Shown here one piece after another: positions 14,001 to 25,623 of a stretch of 64,000 nucleotides of DNA. The notes beneath the pieces were generated by a model that saw nothing but the letters and a program-made list of their open reading frames with translations, did not search any database and was not told the origin of the DNA. The translations under genes and the position numbers were made by a program. Every line of letters begins with the position of its first letter. The stretch's first letter is position 1. The DNA comes from Clarkia xantiana subsp. parviflora. Lineage: Eukaryota; Streptophyta; Magnoliopsida; Myrtales; Onagraceae. The stretch covers positions 124,001 to 188,000 of the forward strand of contig JAPTYO010000007.1 in the NCBI GenBank assembly GCA_036873135.1. The letters are read 5' to 3'.

Positions 14001-15232
14001 ACGTATACAGTTGATTTTGGAAACTATATGCACTAATACATGCAGCTGTTTAGTACGAATGTATGATCTGCCAAAGTTCTACCTGACTTGTTTGCCTGTT
14101 CAAGGCATTCCTAACATCTAGACAAGAGTTCGTTTTGATTCATGGAAAGCCACAATGTTATCACTACTAACGAAGTCTGCCCTACAGTCTCTCTAAATTG
14201 CTAATAAAAAACATAATCCAGAAAGGATCAGCGGCAATGAGCAGCAAGTTACTTTGTGTTTGCTCGAATAAACCATTGGCCAACCGGGTAGGAAATTTCC
14301 AAATCTTTATTAAACAGAGTCACTATCAAGAGCTGATATTCTATCATAAACATAATATAAGTCAGCTTCATGAATCATGACTGGTTTAACTCTAAGCAAA
14401 GAACTAATACTTTGTACTGTTAGTGACACATACCCCAGTTCTTTGCTGGTTCAACCCTCCACTAGTTGCAATCATCAAGTACCGATTGGGCTGCGTAATA
14501 GCTTCAGGTTCTGCAGAACAACCTCAGTTACATTAAAAATATAGTACCCTTACATTTAAATCAAATTTGGACAAACATGCCACCCCAAGTTTATAAGTCC
14601 TATCAGTAGGTTTAAATTCCAATCCCCTCCATAAACCTACTAATAAAAGAAGCAACATCTGTACCCATCAACTAAATATATGCCCCACTGATTTTCAAAT
14701 GTAAGGCTTGCAATGCATAGTACGAGACTGGGAGGGAAAAAAAGAGAGAAAGAACCAACTTGCAAAGTTAGCGCTGGCATTGCTGCATGCATAGTAGAAT
14801 CTGGAGTTTCTGGAACTCCATAAGTCCCGACCATGTCTCCCTCCACCATTCTATATATCATCATTATCTCGGAATCAGAGGAGCTAAGAACAGCAACAAG
14901 ATCAGGAACATGACAGAAAAATTAAATACTAACCGGAACTCGGAAAGACAAAACTTGGATAGAATCCTTATCTTCGTGTTGAATGCTAGCCTGGGAGCAA
15001 GAACAACCATGTTAAGGTTCGTGCAAGACTATTGAAAGACTGGAATTTTGAGATGCAGTAGTACCGTAGAATGGTGGTGAGGTCGGTGAAGCTGATCCGA
15101 TTCATTGGGAGAAGGAGCCAGAAAGATAAGAAGAGAGAAGAAAAGCAGAAGGAATAAGAAGATGATAGAGAAGGTAGGAAGTAGCCGCCGAAGACGGGTG
15201 TAGTAGCTCTGGCGCCGCCGCAGCAAAGCCAT
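11041..15232 (-). CDS. O-fucosyltransferase family protein (type II Golgi membrane protein)
   Basis: This gene encodes a member of the plant GDP-fucose protein O-fucosyltransferase-like family (PF10250). Exons are 15065-15232, 14934-14990, 14760-14850, 14434-14510, 13301-13389, 12870-13059, 12343-12524, 12028-12130, 11608-11939, 11041-11482, giving 576 residues with all phases consistent. Near the N-terminus an Arg-rich start (MALLRRR) is followed by a hydrophobic segment at about residues 20-40, a signal anchor typical of Golgi type II enzymes. Family motifs in order are RDLWSSRNSRFYYACSNAS, ATSGGLNQQRTGITDAVVAA, HLRFEPDMLAFSGC, YVASGEVY, and FVTNNNGNMARILTGRRR followed by GHKPTIRP. The C-terminal tail of about 90 residues is acidic (many Glu and Asp) and looks disordered. 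Some family members glycosylate cell-wall or signalling substrates; the acceptor here is unknown. The start is the first in-frame ATG before the anchor. Confidence 0.9.
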
Positions 15233-17987
15233 CTGCGGCAGTGGCGCTCAATCACGCAGCAAAGAGTACTGGCCAGGAGGCAATGAAGATACGGAGACAA
15301 ACAGCTCCACTGAAATGGATCTCCGATGAGGGAATCGAAGCAATTAAGTCGCCGACTGTTGGATGTTCACTCTGACGTCGATCCTGGAAATCTGAGATGA
15401 GAAAGAAAGACAGGATTGAGAGATTGGTCCGCTTTGCTACTGCATTGGCTGGCTAAGCTGGACCAGCTAAGTTGGCTCAGCAAAATTGAGCTGAGCACAA
15501 TATATAACCCGAAATCACGACGAGCCCATTCCGAAAATTGGCCCGATTCCGGTTGGGTGGGATTTTTCTTCCTACGTCGGGTTCGGATTTTCCTTCAAAA
15601 GCCCGAAAGTTTCAAGCCCGCCGACTATATTTAACTATGTATATATATTTTTACCTAATTATAGTTGATTTTAACTATACTACTATATTGAATGAATGTA
15701 GCGCGTTGTTGGTCTCTTTTTTTGTTTTAAGTTGTTGAAAACTTGAAGTCTTAACATTTGTGTTAATGGTGTGTTCGAATTTGAAGTCTCAACAATTGTG
15801 TTGATGATGGTGTTTGAAATTGAAATCTCAAACGGTGTTTGAATTTGGTTGTTGAAACTTATGTTGTTTGCGTTTGAACTCGTATGTGTTTGAAATGAAT
15901 AGATTTCATGTTTGTTTTTTTTTTCCTCCATATTTTGAGCTTAAAATTCGAGTTAGCCCGAGCCTGACCTGAAATCTCGATGTCCCGACTCGAGTGGGAT
16001 TTTATTATTTATTTTGGGCTCGGATTCGAGCTCAAACTAATATATAAAATGTGTCCCCAAAATTTTCTGACTTAGGCAAAAAAAAAAACCATCGCCTCGT
16101 CCCAAGCTCACCCCTAAAGGGACGGAATGGTGGTGATGGATGTTGTTGTGTGTGTTTGGGGCGGGGGTAGGGGGTGTCGAGGGAATTGCACACTGAAACA
16201 TATATCATCTAGCAAATTGAACACTGAAATCTTTCGATACCATAGAAAAAGTTATGAATCTTTGATTATAATACTTAAAAAGAAATATATTGTAAATTAA
16301 ATGAAATACATATATTTACATATTTTAAAATTAAATCATAACATGAATTTTTATCGTTGGCTATGTTACGTGGTACGATACTACATAATGTTTAGAATTA
16401 ACTTTGAAGCCTAAATTGTCGGTTTCAGTTTAAATTTGTTTACCGAAAGAAACGTGTACTTAAATAATGAGTTTTTTTTTAATTACCAATTTGCTATTCA
16501 TGTTACACCGCTCTGATAATTTGCTAATCAAGTTTTTTTAAAGACAATTTATTAACCTAAGTTCTGTAAGTGAACAAAATTGGTAGTTCGGTTAAATTTT
16601 TAGTTATTTTTTAACGCAAATGAATATGTTCTCAACATGTGCGAAATAAAATCACGAGAACTAATCTGAAATGACATAACTCTTTAACTTTATGCCATTT
16701 TGCACATTCTGAAGGTTAAATACTAAATTTCTATCTGATTTTTATAGACAACTTACTGGACCTTTCTACTTTGCTCTTAGAGCACCATGCTTTTCTAGCT
16801 CAAATTTTGTAAGTAGATAAATTGGTACTTTAGTTATTCAAGTTGAAATGTTAGTGGAGCAAAATGGTAATTATTTTATTTTTTTGCCCGTATCATCTCA
16901 TAATTATATCATGCATATTTGAATTCATAGTAGGTGATTCATGATATTGCATTCGCTAAATATCGTTGTTCCAACTATATGAAAACATGCTCACGTGTCC
17001 AAAAGGAAGGCTTATCCAACTAATAATGATACAAATAAGTCACTGCCATGTGATCAAGAAGACAATAACATAACAGTAGGGAAAAGTCGACCTAAACTTG
17101 TATTATTGGTTTGAAAAAAAAAAAAATCAGTATTGGGTGATTGCATGAAAAAAAACTGTTTTCAATATTAATATATTTTAAAATTTATAACATGTTTCAA
17201 AACGATAGTGATTTATTATTTATTTAATAACCAGTCTAAAATTGTTATTAAATAAAGTTTAAATTTAAAATTTAATTAAATCCTGTTTAAATAATAAAAT
17301 TAAAACCTAATAATTTATATTAAGGTTACGACAGTGTCTTGACTCAGTTGCGACTTAATTGGTTTTCAATCCATGGGATTGCAACATTTGTGTAAACCCA
17401 TAGCTTAGTTGTGATATTTAAAATTTACTCAGTTAATTTTGTAAATTTAAAATATATAACAATATCTTTTATAAATTTAATAAGTATCAATTATATCGTT
17501 GTAAAATATATTATACAATTTAAAACATATTAATTCCAAAACCATTTTTTAAAACATGATTTATTTTATGTTCTATGTACTTTTCATTGCCTTATTATTA
17601 AAAAAAACTTTCATTTCATTAAAAAAAACTTCCATTTCCATCAACTTAGGAGTCATCAGTCGTGAAGCCACCAGAAGTGTAACTATAATTTTTTGTGTTG
17701 CAATAATTTAATATTTTTTATATATTTTAATAATAACCATTAATAATGTATACAAAATTATATATAGATGGATAGATATAATTTGGTGTCCAAAAATAAA
17801 AAGGATAGATCCTCATTTGAAGTGTCCAACTCTGTGGGCCCGTTGCCACCCATCGTTTTCTTTCCCACAGGAACGGAGAAGAAAACAAACCCAATTTGAT
17901 CTCCATCTCTCCCTTCAGGCTTCAGCTACTATATTTTATATTGCAATCACTCTCACTGATCAGTAGTTATTCCGAGGTTCTTCTGCC
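15233..17987. other. Intergenic region between two divergent genes
   Basis: This 2.75 kb lies between the start codons of the O-fucosyltransferase gene (minus) and formate dehydrogenase (plus), so both promoters are inside it. It is AT-rich, notably 16200-17800, with long T and A runs. It contains a decayed GC-rich repeat at about 15490-16116 and no supported gene. Confidence 0.6.
15490..16116. mobile_element. Decayed hAT-like repeat related to the 55.2 kb element
   Basis: The edges carry scattered GCCCGA/TCGGGC words, and the middle is AT-rich. The right edge ends with CAAGCTCACCCCTA, whose complement TAGGGGTGAGCTTG resembles the terminal repeat of the hAT-type element at 55191. The left edge (near GAGCTGAGCAC at 15488-15498) is only a weak match, and I see no matching 8-base target duplication. 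I read it as an old, mutated copy of the same kind of element, but the boundaries are approximate. Confidence 0.4.
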
Positions 17988-20589
17988 ATGGCGATGATGA
18001 TGAAACGCGCTGCTACCTCCGCCATCAAGGCCTTCGGTTCGTCCGCTGGGAGCTTACTGTCGCGGAATTTCACTCGACAGCTTCATGTAAGTTCGCTTTT
18101 TCGTTCATCTTAATTAAGCTCTGATCATGATGGCCAAAATAAAATTAAGCTCTAGTCACCGTACAGCTCGGGTTTTGGGAGAATTTGCTTTCTAAGAGAT
18201 TACTGATCTCCGATGATCGATTGTTTTGGTTTCTGTAAAGAGTGCATGAATTGGTGATTGCATGCTTTATTGAAACTTTTTTTTTTAATCTGTAAGCTTT
18301 ACTAGAACATAAAAGAGGAAGCGTTCCTCTGCAGAGTAGCAGATGTGCGAGTGGATGGGGTCCGATTGATCCTATATTGACAGAATTGACGCTGTTTTTC
18401 CAACGTTTAAGTATTGTCTTAATTCTGGTTGTGAAAATCAGGTTCCTTTAAACTAATTGATGCTAGTTACATTTATTGATGATAAAATCTTCATAAAAAA
18501 TATGAAATTGTTGCCAGCTCTGAATGATCCATTCGTTTACACCCGATTTCTCTGAGAATTTATTAGAAAAATTTGGAGTTGCTAGGTTGTGGTCTATATT
18601 CTAAGTGAAGGATTTCTGGTCTGTTTTTGCTACAGTCTTCAGAAAGCAAAAAGATTGTTGGAGTGTTCTACAAGGCAAATGAGTATGCTTCCTTGAATCC
18701 CAATTTTGTTGGTTGTGTTGAGAATGCTCTGGGCATACGCAGCTGGCTGGAATCACAAGGTCACAGTTACATTGTCACCGATGACAAAGAGGGTCCGGAT
18801 TGCGGTAATTTGCTATTCTTTGGCTTTTTCCTTTGCATCTATCTGTGGCATTATAATAGGTCGTGTGCTATAAAGAAATCTTCAATCATTTATACCACAC
18901 ATACATATACTATGCAATATTGTATTGAGATTAAAGAGCAATGCTCGGTTGAAATGTAACTTCTCTCCGTATAGGTTGAAGCTCGAGGTCCCCATTTTGT
19001 GATATTTAAGTGAACTTTTGCTAGCTTTATGGGTAAAAACAGAAAGCAAAAGATATAGACAAATCACTCGTTCCTTTTATGTTTGTTAGATCTGTTTTTT
19101 TCTACAATGCGATTTTAGCCATCGGATTGGAAAGTATTAGTTAGCAGTCTCAATCAATCACATTTTGAGATTCAGTTGGCACTCACTTTTATTTTTTTGT
19201 TGGCATAAACCGTAATAGGGTCCTACATCTTTAAAGGATTGAGATTGGTTGAGTTCATTGGCTTAACACCATCTATTGTTTGGCTTTGATGGTTAGCTAT
19301 CCAAAGTTGTTTTGGTACTTTGACTAAACCCAATACTCGCTTGTTGCCGCAGAACTTGAGAAGCACATTCCGGATCTCCATGTCCTCATAACCACGCCAT
19401 TCCACCCCGCCTATGTCACAGCGGAAAGGATCAAGAAAGCAAAGAACCTACAGCTTCTCCTTACTGCTGGAATCGGATCAGACCATATTGACTTGAAAGC
19501 TGCTGCGGAGGCGGGCCTCACAGTTGCAGAAGTCACTGGAAGCAATGTGGTTTCAGTTGCAGAAGACGAGCTCATGAGAATCCTCATTCTTGTGAGGAAC
19601 TTCTTGCCTGGATACCACCAGGTCATCACCGGGGACTGGAACGTGGCGGGCATTGCTTACCGAGCATATGATCTTGAAGGAAAGACTGTTGGAACAGTCG
19701 GGGCAGGAAGAATTGGTAGGCTCTTGCTGCAGAGGTTAAAACCCTTCAACTGCAATCTACTTTACCATGATCGACTTAGGATGGACTCGGAGCTTGAGAG
19801 TCAGATTGGTGCTCAGTACGAGGAAGACCTAGACAAGATGCTCCCCAAGTGTGACATTATTGTTGTCAACACACCTCTAACAGAGAAAACAAAGTAAATA
19901 AATTACTCACTAATGTTTGGTTCTTGTTAAGTCATTCGCATTTATGAGCATCATTGTGGTATTTTGTCACAGGGGTCTGTTTGACAAAGAGAGGATTTCA
20001 AAATTGAAGAGAGGGGTTTTGATCGTCAACAATGCAAGAGGAGCAATTATGGATACTCAAGCAGTAGCTGATGCTTGCTCAAGTGGACACATTGCAGGTA
20101 CCTTACATAATTAATACACATGGATAGAGATAGTGTTTCGGTTTCAGTAGCAAGCATGCCACTTTTGAGCTTAATTAATTTTCTGTTGTGTACTTGAAGA
20201 AAACGAGAGGGGATATTATGACATGAAGTGCATATTCTGATATGATGATGATTATTGTCTTATAATTGCAGGATACAGTGGAGATGTTTGGTATCCACAG
20301 CCAGCCCCCAAAGACCATCCGTGGAGGTACATGCCGAACCAAGCAATGACCCCTCACATTTCTGGCACCACCATTGATGCTCAGGTACATGCAATTATTA
20401 TTAGGTTATTATTATATAAGTTTGCTTCTATTCAGTTTGGGTATCAAAAATGCGGCCTTCCTTTCACATGTGCAGCTTCGCTACGCTGCTGGGGTGAAGG
20501 ACATGTTGGAGAGTTACTTTAAGGGAGGGGAGTTCCCTCCACAAAACTATATTGTCAAGGAAGGAGAACTAGCTCCCCAGTACCGATAA
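17988..20589 (+). CDS. FDH: Formate dehydrogenase, mitochondrial
   Basis: NAD-dependent formate dehydrogenase oxidises formate to CO2 in the mitochondrial matrix. Exons are 17988-18086, 18636-18804, 19353-19893, 19973-20097, 20272-20384 and 20476-20589, giving 386 residues, the usual plant length. Exon 1 encodes a Met/Arg/Ser/Ala-rich targeting peptide ending near residue 33. The Rossmann motif is in [15 protein letters not shown], and the conserved Arg and His regions are [11 protein letters not shown] and MTPHISGTT. The catalytic part starts at [20 protein letters not shown], close to known plant FDH. The start was chosen because it gives the full transit peptide; three further Met codons lie just downstream. 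The gene converges with the SWEET gene, with about 240 bases between stop codons. Plant FDH is often stress-induced; nothing in the sequence here tests that. Confidence 0.96.
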
Positions 20590-20830
20590 ATCATGGCTTT
20601 CAATATGCTATTTGGCCCGAAACTGGCCTGACATAAGGTTTCGTTTAATAACCAGTACATTTATGATGTATGAATTTATGTGTGCTTATCAACTCTGCTG
20701 AGATGGTCTATGAACGATGTACTTATTTGATAATGTCCCCATCAGTTTCTAGTTAACTAAGTAAGACTATGGAAGTATACCATTTTGCACCTAAACTATA
20801 AACTCAGTGACAGGAAGGATTGTATGAGTA

Positions 20831-22844
20831 TTAAGGATCCAATGCTTCAATCTGAAGCTCCCCTTTGAGCTTGTCATCTGGAGATTGAGTAGACTTGTTG
20901 CAGTATACTCCATATATCACTAGCTGCATTGCCCCGAACAATACACCGAGTCCATTGCTTGCCTGACAAGTCACATTTCAACAATAAACAAACATCTCCA
21001 TTCACTACTTTAGGGCTGAGTTGAGTTTGGATTATTGAATAATAACTAGTAAATTACCAAGATGAATATGTCAAACTGGATGAGAGCATATGTGCTCCAA
21101 ACACAACCATTGAGGAAGTTGGCCAAGGAGAGGTAAAAAGGCATGTACTTGACACTCTTGGTTGTAATCACCTTTCTCTGTTCAAATATCACCATACAAT
21201 CAACAACCTTATTACTGTGAATCAGAGTCCCATAGAGAAGAGAGGGATACATACCATAATGGTGAGAGGTGAAAAATACATGATGACATTAAAGACATCA
21301 CAGATGATCCCAAAAGCTAGAGACCTCTTCTTTCTTGTATGGATACCTTTGATAATTCCTGTCCCCATGGCTGTTGTAAACACAGCTGCACACAGCAGGA
21401 GCAAGCAGACTTTCTTCTGAAAAACCACACAGAACCCGGTTAATTAATTCGCGAGCTTTAATCGATAGTGTAATTAGTTTACTCACCTTTCCTTTCTTGT
21501 CAGCAAAGGTAACATAGATAGCTATGTAGACAAGTTCAAGACCAAGACCGAAACCATTAATAGTGATGACTAGAGTGCTATTTGGAGTAACAAACGGCAA
21601 TCCATACAAGACCCAGAAGGCACAGTTGAGGGTTGCAGCGAGGTATGGATCGGGTTTGAATTCTTCCACTGACTTCTTCTTAATGATTTCCCAGAAAGTG
21701 GGGCTGCAAATCATCAAAAACTATATATGAAGACTGCCCATCACAACAGGCTCAGAAGCTTGAAATTAACATGAGTATAATGAAAGTTCTAATTAGAAGT
21801 AAATAGTAGCGGAGTTGGTTTTTTTACGCTGGTGAAATGAAGAGGCAGAAGGATATCACGTTCCCTGTTCATTGAAAAACAACCCTGTCAGAAAACAAGA
21901 AGCGACAATCTACTAAAATTGTTAGATTTCCGCAGAGCCGAGTCAAACCTAACATGTCAACATAAAACAACCATTAACGCAACTCATTTTTAAGTGAATT
22001 TGTGAGGCGATACGAGTAAGTATTCCATTTGTTTATATAATGTTCAAATATTTAAGTATCCACCAATGAGGTATAGAAAGATTCATAATTGAGTATGTCT
22101 ATTTCAACACTCTTCGCACCGTGATGACTTTTTACTTAAGACACCGACTGTCTAAATCAGGACGGATTAGGAATAAATTTAACAAACTTGACCCAACACC
22201 GTCAATCAGAACTAGAGTTGATACCATGTTCAATGGAGAACAACCATGTATACAAGTAGAGTTTCAATTCTAACACCGAATAGTTATACAAAAAATATCC
22301 CACATATATAGATAGAATTGACTATTCAAAAAATATCCCACATATATAGATAGAATTGGGTCGGCTCAATGTGTAAATCATATTTATCACGCAAATGTCG
22401 GTTAGGCTTTTCCCCTTTTATCACATGAGATGATTCACATCACTATCAAGTATCAAGGATCACCTCCGAATCAATGCAAATGAAGCAAAAAGAAAAGGTA
22501 GCTAATGAAAGGATGTGAATAAGTTTCCTCGAATCCAAAACGATCGATCCAGAAAACAAACAAAATCAGCAATTGAATCAAAATTCAAACGCCGATACCT
22601 CAACCGTTTCTTTTTCAAGAAGCAATCCAAAAACTTGATACGACTTCAAATTCGCACAGACCAGAACACGCATTCATATCATCGTTTAGTATGCTCAATG
22701 CATCCGAAAATAAATTCAAGCAAGAATCTAAAATACGTCCAATGAGAGATGGCTAGAATGAATCAGAGTCTAGTAATTCAAGAAGAGTTGTGTATGGTTA
22801 CCGAATATGCCAACGATTGTCCTTGCAGTCCCGCGAGTTACCAT
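20831..22844 (-). CDS. Clade II SWEET bidirectional sugar transporter (SWEET4/5/7-like)
   Basis: SWEET proteins are seven-helix uniporters that let sugars move down their gradient across plasma or vacuolar membranes. Exons are 22802-22844, 21828-21864, 21487-21703, 21255-21416, 21058-21177 and 20831-20962, giving 236 residues. Two MtN3/saliva triple-helix repeats are visible: the first from [18 protein letters not shown] to [12 protein letters not shown], the second from [16 protein letters not shown] to LVIYGVYCN. Hallmarks are the [18 protein letters not shown] loop, LPFV, INGFG and [20 protein letters not shown]. The last string and the N-terminus match clade II members (SWEET4-8), which mostly move hexoses; the substrate here is inferred. 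The C-terminal tail is short. The first exon is only 43 bases, as usual in SWEET genes. Intron 1 is about 940 bases and holds a duplicated 32-base sequence. Confidence 0.93.
22289..22358. repeat. Perfect 32-base direct repeat in SWEET intron 1
   Basis: The 32 bases at 22289-22320 recur exactly at 22327-22358, six bases later. The copies begin CAAAAAATATCCCACAT and end AGATAGAATTG. Perfect identity inside an intron suggests a recent local duplication. Confidence 0.9.
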
Positions 22845-25169
22845 CGTGAAAGTATAGTACGATACAGAAACCGAGAGCTTTTCCAGTAGAGTAGAGAGTA
22901 TGATCTTCAAGCAGGTGATCGGCATTTATAACAGAAAACGATGAGAGAGAGTGGGAGAATGAGATAGAGAAAGATGAGAGTGAAATTCTTACCGTAAAAA
23001 CAGAGGTAGCGAAGTCAAAGAAGCAGATTCAGTAGATCGTTGTCCTCCTCGTCATTTCACGCTAGCCGTACCGGAATTGGAATATGAAGCTTTCACCGAA
23101 CTGCCATTTATGGAGGGAAGGAAGAAGATGCTATCTGAAACTGTAACCATCTCATCAGCATGCTGACTTGAAGAGAGACGCGTCGCTGTTTAGTGACTAG
23201 GTGCCAAAACGGTTATCATGCTCTAACAAACTCTCCCTATTATTATCTTTATTTACGTCATCTACCCCTCCCTGACTTGGAATAGAAGCTGCCCGTTTCT
23301 GCAGTGACTCTACTGAAACTAGAGAAATTCTTGGTGGACCACCAATAAAAAGTTGACAATTGTTGAGAGAGATTGAGTTGTGGCAGCTTTTATATAAAAA
23401 TTGGACACGTGTCAATATTTTATTGGGTGAAGGTGCACCAAGTGGCTGCCACTTGTTGATCGGATCCAAGCAAGAATTTCTCCCGAAACCAACGGTAGTG
23501 GGACCCACTTCTTATGGACCTGTAATTGGACCAAGACGGTGTGGTTTGCGGCTGACGGAGTAAGGGTCCAAGCTGAAGACATCCGATATTGGCTTGGAGT
23601 GCGGGCCATTTCCGGCAAGAGACTGTGCGGATGCGGTGAGAATGAGGTTTCTGAGGAATGCAGATCTCCTATCATACTCTTCATATCTCATATCATATTA
23701 GAACTTGCAGAAAGATTATTATTAACAACATCAACAGTGGCAGCTATGGTAGATGTCACTCATTTTTATTTTCTTCTTGAATCAAAAGATTTTATGAGTG
23801 TTGGCAAAAAAAAAAAAAATTATATGAGTGGTAACATTTTATATACTAGGATCCCAAAGAAGAAAATTAATATTAATATCAATCTATGACAAAGAATACA
23901 AGGATATATTCATAATCTAAATTTATCTGAATATAATAAAATATATTTATTTTTAAAATATTTTATTCCAGAAATACAACATCAACTTCGGCCTGGAGAA
24001 CCCAAATCTTGTAAAGAAAGTCGAAATGAAAGAGTCCTTTTCTGGCTAGAATAATCTTTCATTGTAAATGATAAATAGTTTCATTACAGTTTCGAACCAG
24101 TTAGGAGTCGAATTGACCTATGCATGCGCAAGAGTAGTTAGAAATCAGGTCCATGAATGAGTTGTTTGCAATTTGCATGTATAAATTAATTAAATTCCCC
24201 CATATATACCTCGTGCTCGTTAAAAGGAAGCTTTAAGAGTATGGTTGTTTTCAATTTGATAAAATAAAAATCAAAGGCTTTAGACATCTATATATTATCT
24301 ACACTCGACACTCGTCCCATAAAGGAATTAGCAAAAACACCACTATCATTATTATATTCTTCTTTCTCTACTTTATAGATCTGCCATGACCATAACTCTC
24401 TTTTCATCAAGAAAGAATATGGACCAAAACTCATCATCAAACTGTACATCAGTAGTTAAAAGTAGCACCATTTTGTGTCTTAATCTTAATCTTAGTTGTG
24501 AAACAATATTACATAGTAATAATATTTAAAGTACTTGTGAATTGAATAAACGGAAGGGTGATATAGTAGTCACTACGACGCTATCCAATGAAGGAATATT
24601 AAATTTAAATTCAACATTTTTCTTCTGGTTTATTTACATCAACATTTATTCTTGATTGTTTATTTTCATCTTGTATTGGTTAAAAAAAAAACTTAAATCC
24701 AGTGGAGCATTTAGAGTCCATTCCCTAACCAATCAAAAAAAAATTAATGTTTACTTGACTAATTAGTAAAGTGAATTATGATCTAAAAATCGAATATATT
24801 TTTAAGTTTTGCTAAAAATGTTTCAAAATCCAAAATTACGAAACAATCCTAGTTCTATCATACTATTTTGTCTCGTAATTAAAAACATTGTATGTTCAAC
24901 ATTGTATACTAGTTAGGCCGGTCTTTTGCAAGCAAATGTTAATTTATAATTATGGATCCTACTTATTTTTTGGCGGTCAGTAATAATAATTTATATTCCA
25001 TATTTAAGAATATATTATATAGATATTGTCAATATGTAAAAGATTTTCGATACAACATTCCCAAACAATCACGGCAAGTTCGAAAAAGACCTGAGAGAGG
25101 AGAGCACCTAATACGTTATGGACGGCCATTACGAAGGGCATTATCGTCTTTTCCTTATCGAACGACTCT
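22845..25169. other. Intergenic region between SWEET and HAT5
   Basis: This 2.3 kb lies between two divergent genes. Next to 22845 is the SWEET leader and promoter, with a GA-rich patch near 22940-22990. A small inverted-repeat transposon sits at 23332-23482. From 23800 to 25100 the DNA is AT-rich with no supported gene. The short ORFs on both strands at 23.2-23.9 kb overlap the transposon and its flanks and match nothing I recognise. Confidence 0.6.
23332..23482. mobile_element. Mutator-type MITE (151 bp) with imperfect 9-base target duplication
   Basis: The terminal inverted repeats read GAGAAATTCTTG at the left, with the right end AAGAATTTCTC as its complement. The flanking 9-mers are CTGAAACTA (23323-23331) and CCGAAACCA (23483-23491); they differ only by two C/T transitions, as expected for an aged 9-base target-site duplication of Mutator-like elements. 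The termini match those of the intact element at 51689-51841. It contains the palindromic G-box-like sequence GACACGTGTC at 23404-23413 and could bring that motif near the SWEET promoter. Confidence 0.72.
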
Positions 25170-25177
25170 TATATAAA
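25170..25177 (+). promoter_or_regulatory. Probable TATA box of HAT5
   Basis: TATATAAA stands here, about 450 bases before the HAT5 start codon. Transcription would then begin near 25200, giving a leader of roughly 420 bases that includes two short upstream ORFs. This is an inference from the motif and its position. Confidence 0.5.
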
Positions 25178-25300
25178 CTCCTCCGTCCACGTCCATTGAA
25201 CTTTTAGCTTCCTTCAAGAACTGCCCTCGGGAGTTTCAACTAACCGTTAACTCCGGTAGCGATCAGGACGATTTACCTTGATAATTCATCGGAGCTTTTG

Positions 25301-25348
25301 ATGCTCTCCAGTGGATTTTCCGACGCTCTCTCTGCGGGAGAGAGATAG
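25301..25348 (+). CDS. Upstream ORF 1 in HAT5 leader (15 codons)
   Basis: This is the first ATG in the predicted HAT5 leader. It encodes 15 residues starting MLSSGFSDALS and ends at TAG 25346-25348. I recognise no conserved family. It may lower translation from the next ATGs simply by its position. Confidence 0.35.
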   Translation: MLSSGFSDALSAGER

Positions 25349-25390
25349 ATTTAGGAGGAGGAGCTGGACACTGCGGTGGTTTGGAGACTG

Positions 25391-25477
25391 ATGGGATCTT
25401 GTATATGCCCGCTGGAGACGCCGGCGAGGTTGCTGTGGACCACCAGCTTCTTCCGCCACAAGCTCATGCTGTTCTAA
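25391..25477 (+). CDS. Upstream ORF 2 in HAT5 leader (28 residues), candidate conserved-peptide uORF
   Basis: ATG 25391 to TAA 25475-25477 encodes a 28-residue peptide beginning MGSCICPLETPARL and ending FFRHKLMLF. It lies about 145 bases upstream of the HAT5 start. Arabidopsis ATHB1 is known to carry a conserved-peptide uORF (CPuORF33) in its leader that represses translation of the main ORF. The position and length here fit that system, and the C-terminal part looks protein-like rather than random. I could not align it against known CPuORF33 peptides. Confidence 0.6.
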   Translation: MGSCICPLETPARLLWTTSFFRHKLMLF

Positions 25478-25623
25478 CTCCAATCTAACTCCTCTTCCTT
25501 CATAACCAATCCATTTTCGTTTGTGTTTAGTATCTAATTCGACCACAGACGCCGTACAGTAAATAGTGCTCTAACCTCTCGCCGGAGCCCTAATTCTCAC
25601 CCAGTTTACCGAAGGACTAAACG

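Noticed and set aside
23197..23889. Overlapping ORFs of 67-116 codons on both strands
   Set aside because: They cross the ends of a MITE, have no recognisable domains, and no splice partners were found.
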